From Microbacterium immunditiarum (lineage in GTDB: Bacteria; Actinomycetota; Actinomycetes; Actinomycetales; Microbacteriaceae): a stretch of DNA of 64,000 nt. Under the pieces are notes generated by a model, which was not told where the DNA came from, made no database searches, and saw only the letters and a program-made list of their open reading frames with translations. Positions 9,094-18,156 of the stretch are shown here, piece by piece (the stretch's first letter is position 1; each line of letters opens with the position of its first letter). Made by a program: the position numbers and the translations under genes. Location: positions 62,001-126,000 of the forward strand of contig NZ_JACCBV010000001.1 of the NCBI RefSeq assembly GCF_013409785.1. Reading direction: 5' to 3'.

Positions 9094-12000
9094 CTACATA
9101 CCGTCTAGCAACGCGCCGCCGGAATCCACGAGGATCGGAGCCGCTGTCCCCGGCTGACCGGTTCCGGGGTCCGTTCCCCGTTCGTCGTCTCCCGGGTTAC
9201 CACCGATCCGGCGCACCGCGAGGTCGTATGAGCCAGAGCCGAGGCGATAGACGCCAGGCTTGAGTTGCTCGACGCCGTCGATCTGCGCCTGCCCGTTCTC
9301 CGTCACCTCGAAGCCGTCCGGGACGGGAAGGTGCAGCTCCGCTGTCGCGTTGCCTGGTACGACCACCATGCCCGCCGACCCTGCGTCATCCAGCGACCAG
9401 TCGACGGAGATCGCTCCGCGGACGCTGTGCACGGTCGCCGCGACGTGGGGGAGCAGAGGGCTCACGGCCGGCGCGATCAGCGTATGCGAGTACCCCGGCT
9501 CCAGCGGCTTGATTCCGGCGAGTGACTCGTAAAACCACGGATCGATCGACCCGAAGAGGTAGTGGTCACGACCCGGCGGGCGGCCCTGCCCGCTGTGCGT
9601 GAGCGTCCACGTCTCCCATAGGGTGTCCGCCCCGTTCTCGATCCAGTAACCCCAACTGGGGTAGGTGCGCTGCCCGGCGATCGCGTGCGCCTCGGCGGCG
9701 TGGCCGGTGTCCATCAGCACCTGCAGGAGGACCGCGGTGCCGAGGGTACCGGTGTCGAGGTGATTGTCGTTCGCACGCACATTCGCAGCTAACGCCTCGG
9801 CCACGGCGGCCCGGCTCTCCTCGGGCACGAGTCCGAACGCGAGCGAAAGCGCGTTGCTCGTCTGCCGATATCCGGAGTCGGACGCCGTGCGGTAGATCTG
9901 CTCTTCAGCGTCGAAGAACTTCGAGTTGAAGTTATGCCGCAGGGTTGCTGCAGCCTCGGTAAGCCGCGCCTCGTCGGCCGTGCGTTCGAGCGTATGCGCG
10001 GCCGCGATGCCGATATGTAGGCCGCGGTAGACGTACGCACTCGCCGGCAGTCGCCGATCTTCGGACGCGGGTGTGTCACCAGGGGGTAGCCAGTCACCGA
10101 GCACCGTGGACGCGAGCCCCTCCTGATCGAGCTTCGCGAGCTCGGAATCGAGATAGCGGAGCACTCCTTCGATGTGGTCTGAGAGCGCTGCACGGTCACC
10201 GAAGCGCTCCCACAACTCCCACATGACGATGGGGTAGGCCATCGTCCAATCCGGCGCGTTCGAATCTCCCCATCCACCGGTCGGCGCGATGACCTGCAAA
10301 GACCCGTCCTGGTGCTGCGACTGCTCGAGATCGTCCAGCCACTTCGCGAGGAAGTTTCGCGAATCGAAATTCAGGGCAAAGCCCGGGGTGTTGAGGTGGC
10401 CGTCCGCAGTCCAACCGATCTTCTCGTACATCGGATCGACCGCAGGAATCCCTAGCATGTGATGACCGAGGCTGCGCACGACGATGTCGTGGATCCGGCC
10501 GTACAGCGGGTTGGATGACGTGAAGGTGCCGGTTTGTTCGGCGGCCGTGCGCACGCCCTTCGCGACGAACATCTCGAGCGGCGGGGCCGCGTCAAGGCCG
10601 CCTATTTGGATATAGCGGAAGCTCTTCTGGCTGAACCGCGGTTGCCAACGTTCGGTCTGCGTGCCGGAGAACACGTACTCGTCGCGCTGGAATCGTCCGC
10701 CCTTTACGTAGCCCTGCTCCAGGTCGAGGGTGCCGTCGGGCCGTAGCTGCTGCCCGTACTCGATGCGCACGGTACGGCCCGCGTCCCCAGAGCCCGACAT
10801 CTCGACCCATCCGCTCATGGTCCGCCCGAAGTCGACGATGTACTCACCGGGGCGAGACTCCGTCACCACCACCGCGGGAGAGGATTCGACGACCTCAATG
10901 GGCTGCACGAGCTGCGGCGTGAGCGAGCCCCGCGGGCCGTCCACGACAGACGCGAGCGCCCAGTGCGAGTCGTCGAAATCCCTCGTCGCCCACCCCTGCT
11001 GCGCGAAGCGGGCGTCATAGGTCTCGCCCGCGTAGACGGAATCGGTTCGTGTCGGGCCTGCCGACACACGCCAGTCGGGACCGGTCAGCACCTTCTGGCG
11101 AGACCCGTCCGCGTACTCCAGCACGAGGTCGGCGCGCACGCTCGGTTCTCCGTGCCACGACGCGCGGTGCAGATTCCATACGTTCGCCGTGTTCAGACCG
11201 AAGAAGCCACGACCGAGCTCGAAGGCCAGCACGTTGCTTCCCGCATCCAGCAGATCAGTGACGTCGTACGGCACGTACATGACACTCTCGTCGTAGTCGG
11301 TGGTGGCGGGTTCCAAGACGTGACCGCTCACCGGCTTTCCGTTGATCGTTCCGATCTGATATCCCGCGGCCGCGACATACAATCGCCCCCGGACGAGGTC
11401 GCTTCCCACCTCGAACGCGGTGCGCAAGAGAGGGGCGGGCGCGTTCGACTCCGGCAGTGCGGCGCCCGCACCCCACGGCTCGATGCCGTACGACCCCAGG
11501 TCGGCCACCGCCGGCCAGCCACTGTCGTCGAACTCGACACCCGTCCATCCGGCTTGCGCGGTCGCCGCCGACACCCACGTGCTGTCGGTGGCGACGACGA
11601 TCGGCTCTGCGTCGTAGAATTCCAACACAAGTTTGCCGATCGCGGCGGCAGGCGAACGTTTGGCGTTCGTCGCGAGGATCGACAAGGCATTCTTGCCCGC
11701 GCGGATGTGGTCAGTAAGGTCCAGGACCTGGGCTATGTGCCAGCCCCCGCCCTCGGGCGTCGAGCCGACTGGGTCGCCATTCAGCGACAGCGCGTAGCGC
11801 TCGTCAACCGTGATGAGCATCCGCGCGCGCTCGAGCTCGCGGTCGGCGGGGACGTCGAACTCCTTCCGAATACACTGGTCTCCAGCCGGCATCGAGTCGT
11901 TTCCCGCAACGGTGCCAGGTGCTCCGATCCATCTCGCCCCTGCGAACGTGAGCGTCTCGGCGGGCAGTTGTGGCCCGCCGATCCAGGCGCCCTCCCACGC

Positions 12001-12345
12001 GTCGCCGAGGCCCCTCTCCCACCAGCCGGCATCGCTCCACGCCGACGGCTCACCGGGACCCGCCCAGACGCGCACCTTCCAGTAGATGCGTGACCCCGGC
12101 CCGGGCACTTCGCCCTCGTAGGCCACGCTGACCGACTCGGAGGACTCGACGCGACCGCTGTCCCAAAGATCGACAACAACGTCCTCCAGCCGCTCGCGCG
12201 TTGTGGCGGCGACGATCTGGTAGGCCGACTGCAGAATGCCGCGATCCTCGCCGGACAGTTTCCAGCTGAGTTGCGGGTGCGGATCATCGATGGCAAGGGG
12301 GTGGCCCGTGCCTTCGACCGAGAGGTCGGCCACGACGATGTTCAT
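9094..12345 (-). CDS. GH78 alpha-L-rhamnosidase (large form)
   Basis: This 1083-aa enzyme should remove terminal alpha-L-rhamnose from glycans or glycosides. The fold order is that of GH78: an N-terminal fibronectin-like domain (to about 95), beta-sandwich domains, an (alpha/alpha)6 catalytic domain and a C-terminal beta-sandwich. The expected acidic residues lie in MYEKIGWTADG (about residue 635) and GADTLWETW (about 902), close to their spacing in characterised GH78 enzymes. No signal peptide is visible, so it is probably cytoplasmic and acts on imported oligosaccharides. AAGGAG lies 5-6 nt before the ATG. The last 35 residues are a Gly/Pro/Asp-rich tail outside the family fold. It is the final gene of the transporter-glycosidase cluster. 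Confidence 0.92.
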   Translation of the reverse strand: MNIVVADLSVEGTGHPLAIDDPHPQLSWKLSGEDRGILQSAYQIVAATTRERLEDVVVDLWDSGRVESSESVSVAYEGEVPGPGSRIYWKVRVWAGPGEPSAWSDAGWWERGLGDAWEGAWIGGPQLPAETLTFAGARWIGAPGTVAGNDSMPAGDQCIRKEFDVPADRELERARMLITVDERYALSLNGDPVGSTPEGGGWHIAQVLDLTDHIRAGKNALSILATNAKRSPAAAIGKLVLEFYDAEPIVVATDSTWVSAATAQAGWTGVEFDDSGWPAVADLGSYGIEPWGAGAALPESNAPAPLLRTAFEVGSDLVRGRLYVAAAGYQIGTINGKPVSGHVLEPATTDYDESVMYVPYDVTDLLDAGSNVLAFELGRGFFGLNTANVWNLHRASWHGEPSVRADLVLEYADGSRQKVLTGPDWRVSAGPTRTDSVYAGETYDARFAQQGWATRDFDDSHWALASVVDGPRGSLTPQLVQPIEVVESSPAVVVTESRPGEYIVDFGRTMSGWVEMSGSGDAGRTVRIEYGQQLRPDGTLDLEQGYVKGGRFQRDEYVFSGTQTERWQPRFSQKSFRYIQIGGLDAAPPLEMFVAKGVRTAAEQTGTFTSSNPLYGRIHDIVVRSLGHHMLGIPAVDPMYEKIGWTADGHLNTPGFALNFDSRNFLAKWLDDLEQSQHQDGSLQVIAPTGGWGDSNAPDWTMAYPIVMWELWERFGDRAALSDHIEGVLRYLDSELAKLDQEGLASTVLGDWLPPGDTPASEDRRLPASAYVYRGLHIGIAAAHTLERTADEARLTEAAATLRHNFNSKFFDAEEQIYRTASDSGYRQTSNALSLAFGLVPEESRAAVAEALAANVRANDNHLDTGTLGTAVLLQVLMDTGHAAEAHAIAGQRTYPSWGYWIENGADTLWETWTLTHSGQGRPPGRDHYLFGSIDPWFYESLAGIKPLEPGYSHTLIAPAVSPLLPHVAATVHSVRGAISVDWSLDDAGSAGMVVVPGNATAELHLPVPDGFEVTENGQAQIDGVEQLKPGVYRLGSGSYDLAVRRIGGNPGDDERGTDPGTGQPGTAAPILVDSGGALLDGM

Positions 12346-12466
12346 GGAGCTCCTTCGCTTGAATGGGCGGCAGAACCATGTCGCGACCAGCCGCGAGAAC
12401 GCCCCGCTGCGTGCGCCATCGGCACGTCGGTGACGCCGTGGCGCCCTCTCGGCCTCCGATCGGCGT

Positions 12467-15124
12467 TCACGACGCCCCCGGGATGCCGACGCAGAAGTGA
12501 TATCGACCGGATGCGACGAAACCGATCACCTCTCCGCGGTCGACGTGGAAGCCGACGCAGCCGTCGGCGAGACTGACCGGCACTCCGCCTTCAGTCACTT
12601 GGCGGAGATCCGTCGCCGGGATGCGCACCCGTGCGCTCGCCCCGACCGGGACGCGGATGTCGAGACGGAGGACGTCCGCGTCACGATGCCATCCGACCTG
12701 CGCCAGCCCGAGCGGCGTCACCGTGTGCGCGGACGCACTCTCCAGAACCCGGGTCACACGCGGGGCGACATCGAGCACGACACCGCCCCGCTCCCTGCAG
12801 ACGGCAAGTCCGGCGACATCTCGGAACAACCAATCGTCGATGGTCCCCAAAAAGTAGTGCCCTCTGGAGCGGGCCGCTTTCGACCAGTGCTCCCACATCG
12901 TCGTCGCACCCTCGGCGATCAGGTACGCCCAGCCTGGATACCCCGGCTGCCGCGCAACCGCGGCTGCAAGATCGGCGTGCCCGTAGTCCGTGAGGACGCG
13001 CAGGAGGTACTTCGTTCCGAGCACGCCCGTGTTGAGTCGATTACCCCGCGTGCGGATGTCATCGACCAGCGCCTCGAGCACGCGACGGATATCCTCGGCC
13101 CCCCCGATGAGACCGAAGGCGAGCGCGAGCACGTTGTGGGTCTGCCGGAACCCCTCGTCGCCGACACCGCGGCAGATGCCGCCGGCCGGATCGAAGAACT
13201 CCGACTGGAAAGACCGCGCGACGGTCCTGGCAAGCCCGTCGAACCGCAGCGCGTCCTCCGAGCGACCCAGGTGATCGGCTGCGTCCCGCATCACCCGGAG
13301 CATTTCGGCGAGGTACGCGGTAGACGCCACTCGCAGGTCCTCCGGCGGGTTGCCCGCGTCAGGGTCCGCGTCGGGCGACATCCAGTCGCCCAGCCGGGGT
13401 GCCACGACGATGCCTTCGGCAGACCGGTCGAACTCCATCTGCACATACGACGCCATTCCCTCGTAAAGGGAGCGGAGTGTGCGATCGTCGTCGCAGAAGA
13501 CGTGCAGCCACCACGGAATGAAGATGTACGCCGCGTGCCAGGGGGTGGCCACACCCCACTGCCCCCAATCGCCGGGGCCCGGCGCGATGACCTTCGGAGC
13601 GCCCTGCGCGTCTCGCGCATCGTGGACATCTGCCATCCACTTGGCGAGCAGTTCGTGCACGTCGAGGTTCAGCAGCATCATCTCGGCCCCGACGGTAGCG
13701 TCGCCTGTCCACCCGTTCTTCTCGAACATTGGCGTATCCGTGGGAATGCCGTGCAGGTTGTTCGTGATCGTGTCGACGACCGCGCGGTGCACACGGTTCA
13801 GCATCGGGTCCGAACTCGAGAATCCTCCCGTTTCCGGGGCATCGCTGTGGACCACGACAGCGGTGACGTCGTCCACCGCCAGACATCCGGGCCAGCCGCG
13901 GATCTCGACGTACTGGAAGCCCTTGTAGCTGAACCTCGGCTCCCACTCCACGTCGATCGAGACACCATCGACATACAGCACGTCGGTCTGGAAGCCGGCC
14001 TTGAATTCGCCGTTATTACTCTGGTCGACCCAGCCGTCGCGCGTCAGACGCTCGGCGTACCTGGCCGTGATCCGTGTCTTGCCCTCGGCGCGCACCCGCA
14101 GCCGCACCCATCCCGCGAGCACACGGGGAAAGCCCACTACGAATACCCCCTGGCCGCGTTCCAGGATCTCCGCCGGGCGCAGACGGTCCACCGCGCGGAT
14201 CGGCTGATCCCGCTGCGCGACGAGGTTCCCCCGCGGACCCGCGACGACCCGCGCCCGAGCCCAGTCACTCGCGTCGAAGCCGGCCGTGTCATACCCCGGG
14301 AAGGCGTGGCTGGTGTCGAAAATTTCGCCCGCATATACGTCATCGAACCGTGTGGGACCGTCCGTGCGGCTCCACGTGCCATCCGTGCCTACCTCGACCA
14401 CTCCGGTCGCATAGTGCAACCGCAGCACGGCCCGCACAGTCGGCTCGTCATGCCACGGCGCGCGCTCCCAGCCCCAAACGTTGCCCCCGGTAAGTCCGTA
14501 GAAGCCCCGGCCGAGTTCGACCCCGATCGCGTTCGCACCTCGCTGGAGGAGGGCGGTGACATCGCTGGCGACGTACTGCACGGTGTGATCGAAGTCCGTC
14601 GGACCCGGCGACACGACGTGGTCGTTCACCTCATGACCATTCAGCGAGACTCGGGCGTAACCCGCGGCCGCGACGAACATCGTGGCGACCACCGGAAGTT
14701 CCTCCGCGGTGAACTCCGTACGCAGCAGCGGAGCCGGCCGGACGCCCGGGCGCTCCCGGCCGTTGCCGATCCACGAGCTGGCGCTCCAGTCCTCCAGCTC
14801 GAAGAGCCCCGTACGCCAGTGCGACGACACCGAAGCGCCCCCGGACGACGTCACCACGTCGACCTGCCAGTGATACTCGGTGTCCGAAGCCAGCGCCGCG
14901 CCGTCGTAGTCGACCCAGGTGCGCTTCTCCGAGCGTACCCCGCTGTCCCACACTAGATCACCTTCGCTCAGCGCAGCAGGGCCGGCTGCGACACGCACGC
15001 GGAAGGCCTCGAGTCGGACATCACGCTCCGCACTGTCGACCACCCACGACAGACGTGGCGCCCGGACGTCCACGCCAACAGGCCGGACCTTCTTCTCGAC
15101 CCGCGGATCTGTCAACGTGACCAC
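12467..15124 (-). CDS. GH78 alpha-L-rhamnosidase (second copy)
   Basis: This 885-aa protein is a second, divergent GH78 enzyme. The GH78 blocks are present: an N-terminal domain with RAPRLSWVVDS, then VAAAGYARVSLNG, MFEKNGWTGD (about residue 463) and GATTMWEHW (about 740). It lacks the extra beta-sandwich insertion of its neighbour and is about 200 residues shorter, so the two probably differ in linkage or aglycone preference. The start is a GTG 8 nt after the mannosidase stop with no strong ribosome site, which suggests coupling to the upstream gene. No secretion signal is seen. Downstream, 121 bp separate it from the first GH78 gene, which has its own AAGGAG site. Confidence 0.9.
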   Translation of the reverse strand: MVTLTDPRVEKKVRPVGVDVRAPRLSWVVDSAERDVRLEAFRVRVAAGPAALSEGDLVWDSGVRSEKRTWVDYDGAALASDTEYHWQVDVVTSSGGASVSSHWRTGLFELEDWSASSWIGNGRERPGVRPAPLLRTEFTAEELPVVATMFVAAAGYARVSLNGHEVNDHVVSPGPTDFDHTVQYVASDVTALLQRGANAIGVELGRGFYGLTGGNVWGWERAPWHDEPTVRAVLRLHYATGVVEVGTDGTWSRTDGPTRFDDVYAGEIFDTSHAFPGYDTAGFDASDWARARVVAGPRGNLVAQRDQPIRAVDRLRPAEILERGQGVFVVGFPRVLAGWVRLRVRAEGKTRITARYAERLTRDGWVDQSNNGEFKAGFQTDVLYVDGVSIDVEWEPRFSYKGFQYVEIRGWPGCLAVDDVTAVVVHSDAPETGGFSSSDPMLNRVHRAVVDTITNNLHGIPTDTPMFEKNGWTGDATVGAEMMLLNLDVHELLAKWMADVHDARDAQGAPKVIAPGPGDWGQWGVATPWHAAYIFIPWWLHVFCDDDRTLRSLYEGMASYVQMEFDRSAEGIVVAPRLGDWMSPDADPDAGNPPEDLRVASTAYLAEMLRVMRDAADHLGRSEDALRFDGLARTVARSFQSEFFDPAGGICRGVGDEGFRQTHNVLALAFGLIGGAEDIRRVLEALVDDIRTRGNRLNTGVLGTKYLLRVLTDYGHADLAAAVARQPGYPGWAYLIAEGATTMWEHWSKAARSRGHYFLGTIDDWLFRDVAGLAVCRERGGVVLDVAPRVTRVLESASAHTVTPLGLAQVGWHRDADVLRLDIRVPVGASARVRIPATDLRQVTEGGVPVSLADGCVGFHVDRGEVIGFVASGRYHFCVGIPGAS

Positions 15125-15132
15125 GGGTGCAC

Positions 15133-18100
15133 CTACATCTCGGCGATCGGCGACAGTCGAAGCGTCCTTACTTCGAACGGCGCCAGATCGAGAATCACGC
15201 CACTCTCGTCCTGCTCGACCGGTGCACCCACGTCCTCAATGAGCGAGGCCTCGTGCGCCGATGCCACAGCGAATCGAGCTCGGAGATGGCCGCGCGAGCG
15301 TCGACCGAGCGACTCGTACACGCGTACTATGAGCGCACCAGACCGGTCGGCCGCCAGCTTGACGCTCGAGACGACAAGCCCGTCGCCCACGATTTCGACG
15401 AGGGGGTCGAATCCGCGCTCCCCGGTGCGAACACGGTCATGCGCGTTGATCAAGTACCCGTGACGGGTCGCCGCGGCGATGTCGGCACCCACGACCAGCC
15501 CCAATCGGTGGGTGTGCGTGCCCTGGTCTGTCAGCGGATCGGGATAGCGCGGCGCGCGCAGCAAGGAGATACGCAGGCACGACACTGATCCGTGCTCGCC
15601 AGGCTCGCGCGTCACATCGAACCCGTAGGAGGAATCGTTCACCACCGCGGCGCCGAACCCGGGTTCCTCGATAAGGACGTAGCGATGCATGGAGGTCTCG
15701 AACCGCGCCGCATCCCAGCTCGTGTTCGTATGGGTGGGGCGACGCACGTAGCCGAACTGCGTCTCGGCGACGCTCGAATCCGCGTGAATGTCGAGCGGGA
15801 ATGCGATCTTGAGAAGCTTCTCCGTCTCGTGCCACTCGACGGTCTGCTCGATCTGCAGCACACGCTCTCCAGGCGCCAACGACAGCCGCTGCTCCACGGT
15901 GGACGAGTCCGAGATGCGTCGACGTACGAAGACGCCCGCCGTCGCATTCGTCACATCCGCCTCGATGTGCTCGACTTCGCCGATCTCGTGCTCGGCGTTG
16001 CGATAGAACTCGTCAATGTCCCAGGCGTCCCATTTGTTGGGGAAGTCCTGGTACAGACGCAGACGATTAGCGACGGTGCCTGCCGGGATGATGTCGCGCC
16101 CGGCGCGGAGGTCTACCGCAGATGCAATGTGGCCGGACTGGTCGATCACAACGCGGATCACGCCGTTATCGAGCACAAAGGAGGAGTCGCGACGCACGAG
16201 GGTCGTCGCTGCAGCGTCGGTGGTTGCGCTATCGGCAGCGCCCCCGCCGGGCGGCGTTGCATGGATCGCGAAAGGCGTCGGGTTGACCTGAATGCGCTGA
16301 TCGCCCTCCCCAACCAGCCGGCCGAGTGCCTCATCGATGATCGCGTCGGCACGCCCCAACACCTCCGCGTATCGCTCTCGTGCCTCACGGTGAACCCAGG
16401 CGATGGAAGTGCCGGGGAGGATGTCGTGGAACTGATGCAGAAGGACCGTTTCCCACAGCTCGTCGAGCTCGTCGTAGGGGTAGTCGGCGCCGACGCGCAG
16501 CGCAGCCGTGGCTGCCCACAACTCTGCTTCGAGCAGACGCTCCTCCGCGCGACGATTGCCCCACTTCATCTGGTGGTGTGTTGTGAGGGTCGCGCGGTGC
16601 ATCTCGAGGTATAGCTCACCGACCCAGACCGGGAGGGTGCCGACCTCGGCAGCTCTCGCGTACAGCTCGTCAGGGCTCGCCCAGCGCACCCTCGGACTTC
16701 CTTCAAGGTCGGACAGGCGTGCCGCGCGCCCCAGCATCTCACGTGTTGTTCCGCCACCCCCGTCGCCGTAGCCGACAGGTGCAATGGATTCGTTCGCCAC
16801 CCGACTCTCGGCGAACTGGCGAGAGGCTTTGGCCAGCTCGTCGCCTGCCAGAGTGGAAGCGTAGGTATCCATCGGAGAGAAGTGCGTGAGCACACGCGAC
16901 CCGTCGATGCCTTCCCATTCGAACGTGTGATGCGGGAAGCGGTTCGTCTGGTTCCACGAGATCTTCTGCGTGAAGAACCAGTCGAATCCCGCCCGCCGGA
17001 TCAACTGCGGCAGAGCGGGTGAATAGCCGAAGCTGTCAGGGAGCCACACGCCACGCGAGCGCTCGCCGAACTCGCGGTCGAAGAACCGCTGGCCGTAGAG
17101 GAACTGCCGGGCGAGGGACTCGCCGGATGGCATGACGGTGTCGCTTTCGACCCACATTCCGCCGACCGGGATGAAGCGACCGTCCGCGACCGCCCGTGTG
17201 ATCCGCCCCCACAGTTCGGGGCGCTCCTTGCGGATCCAGTCGAATTGCTGCGCGCTCGACATGCTGTACACGAAGTCCTCGTCGGTTTCCAGCAACGACA
17301 GCATCGAGGACGTCGTCCGTGCCACTTTGCGTCGGGTCTCCCGCAGCGGCCACAGCCACGCACTGTCGATGTGCGAGTGCCCGACCGCCAGGATGTCGTG
17401 GGCGCTGGCGCTCGCGGGCATCGCGAGCACGGGGCCGAGCGCCGCCCGGGCGGCGGCCGCAGTGCCGGGAATGTCTTGGAGGTGCAAAGCGTCGAGGGAA
17501 TCGTCCAGCGCTTGCAGGATCTTCGCCCGCCGCGGCTCGACCGGCAGCTCGACCACGAGTTCGAGGAGAACCTCGAGGTCGAGCAGAAGGTCCCACACTT
17601 CGCGCTCGAACACCGCGAGCTCGATTCGCCGTGTGGTGTAGATCAACGCAGGCGACGACGTGTGCACGTCGCCCTCGTCGGTCGGCGCGAAGCGATGGTC
17701 GCGATCGAGGATGACGGGGTTGGCCGCGGCCTCGATATACAACTCGACGCTCTCGCCGCCCCGCGCCGCATCGGCGATCCGCACCCACTGGTTATCGGGA
17801 TTCAGCGCCTTCACGGCCGTGCCGTCGGGTCGATGCACAAGCCCCTCGCATTGGAAGCCGGCCATGCGGGTGTCGAATCCGAGGTCGATGACGGCTTCGA
17901 CCGTGCGGCCGGACCATTCGGCTGGCACCGCGCCGGTGATGCGGAACCAAGTAGTCCCCCACGCGGCGCCCCAGGCACTACCTGGGGCATGCGGCTGGAA
18001 CGTCCCCTCGAGCGCCTTGTCGAACGGGATCGGCTCTCCAGACAGGCGCTGTTCTTCGACAGTCAGGGGGGCCGTCTGCGAGTACACCGCCGGGGCGATG

Positions 18101-18156
18101 CGCTCCCGCAGCACCCGCTGCGCGCGTTCGATGGTCAGAGAGTCAGTGATGTGCAT
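15133..18156 (-). CDS. GH38 alpha-mannosidase
   Basis: This 1007-aa retaining alpha-mannosidase depends on a divalent metal. The metal-binding H-x-D is in VGHSHIDSAWLWPLRE (about residues 257-272), and the catalytic nucleophile aspartate is in WLPDSFGYSP (about 369-378). An N-terminal jelly-roll of about 250 residues precedes it, as in long bacterial GH38 enzymes. The ATG has AAAGGA 6 nt upstream and lies 14 nt inside the GH92 gene, so the two are co-translated. No signal peptide is seen, which fits intracellular trimming of imported mannosides. Substrate linkage cannot be deduced. Confidence 0.93.
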   Translation of the reverse strand: MHITDSLTIERAQRVLRERIAPAVYSQTAPLTVEEQRLSGEPIPFDKALEGTFQPHAPGSAWGAAWGTTWFRITGAVPAEWSGRTVEAVIDLGFDTRMAGFQCEGLVHRPDGTAVKALNPDNQWVRIADAARGGESVELYIEAAANPVILDRDHRFAPTDEGDVHTSSPALIYTTRRIELAVFEREVWDLLLDLEVLLELVVELPVEPRRAKILQALDDSLDALHLQDIPGTAAAARAALGPVLAMPASASAHDILAVGHSHIDSAWLWPLRETRRKVARTTSSMLSLLETDEDFVYSMSSAQQFDWIRKERPELWGRITRAVADGRFIPVGGMWVESDTVMPSGESLARQFLYGQRFFDREFGERSRGVWLPDSFGYSPALPQLIRRAGFDWFFTQKISWNQTNRFPHHTFEWEGIDGSRVLTHFSPMDTYASTLAGDELAKASRQFAESRVANESIAPVGYGDGGGGTTREMLGRAARLSDLEGSPRVRWASPDELYARAAEVGTLPVWVGELYLEMHRATLTTHHQMKWGNRRAEERLLEAELWAATAALRVGADYPYDELDELWETVLLHQFHDILPGTSIAWVHREARERYAEVLGRADAIIDEALGRLVGEGDQRIQVNPTPFAIHATPPGGGAADSATTDAAATTLVRRDSSFVLDNGVIRVVIDQSGHIASAVDLRAGRDIIPAGTVANRLRLYQDFPNKWDAWDIDEFYRNAEHEIGEVEHIEADVTNATAGVFVRRRISDSSTVEQRLSLAPGERVLQIEQTVEWHETEKLLKIAFPLDIHADSSVAETQFGYVRRPTHTNTSWDAARFETSMHRYVLIEEPGFGAAVVNDSSYGFDVTREPGEHGSVSCLRISLLRAPRYPDPLTDQGTHTHRLGLVVGADIAAATRHGYLINAHDRVRTGERGFDPLVEIVGDGLVVSSVKLAADRSGALIVRVYESLGRRSRGHLRARFAVASAHEASLIEDVGAPVEQDESGVILDLAPFEVRTLRLSPIAEM

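Noticed and set aside
12497..14956. Long plus-strand open frame of 819 codons
   Set aside because: It lies entirely opposite the second GH78 gene, which has clear family motifs; long antisense frames are expected in G/C-rich coding DNA.
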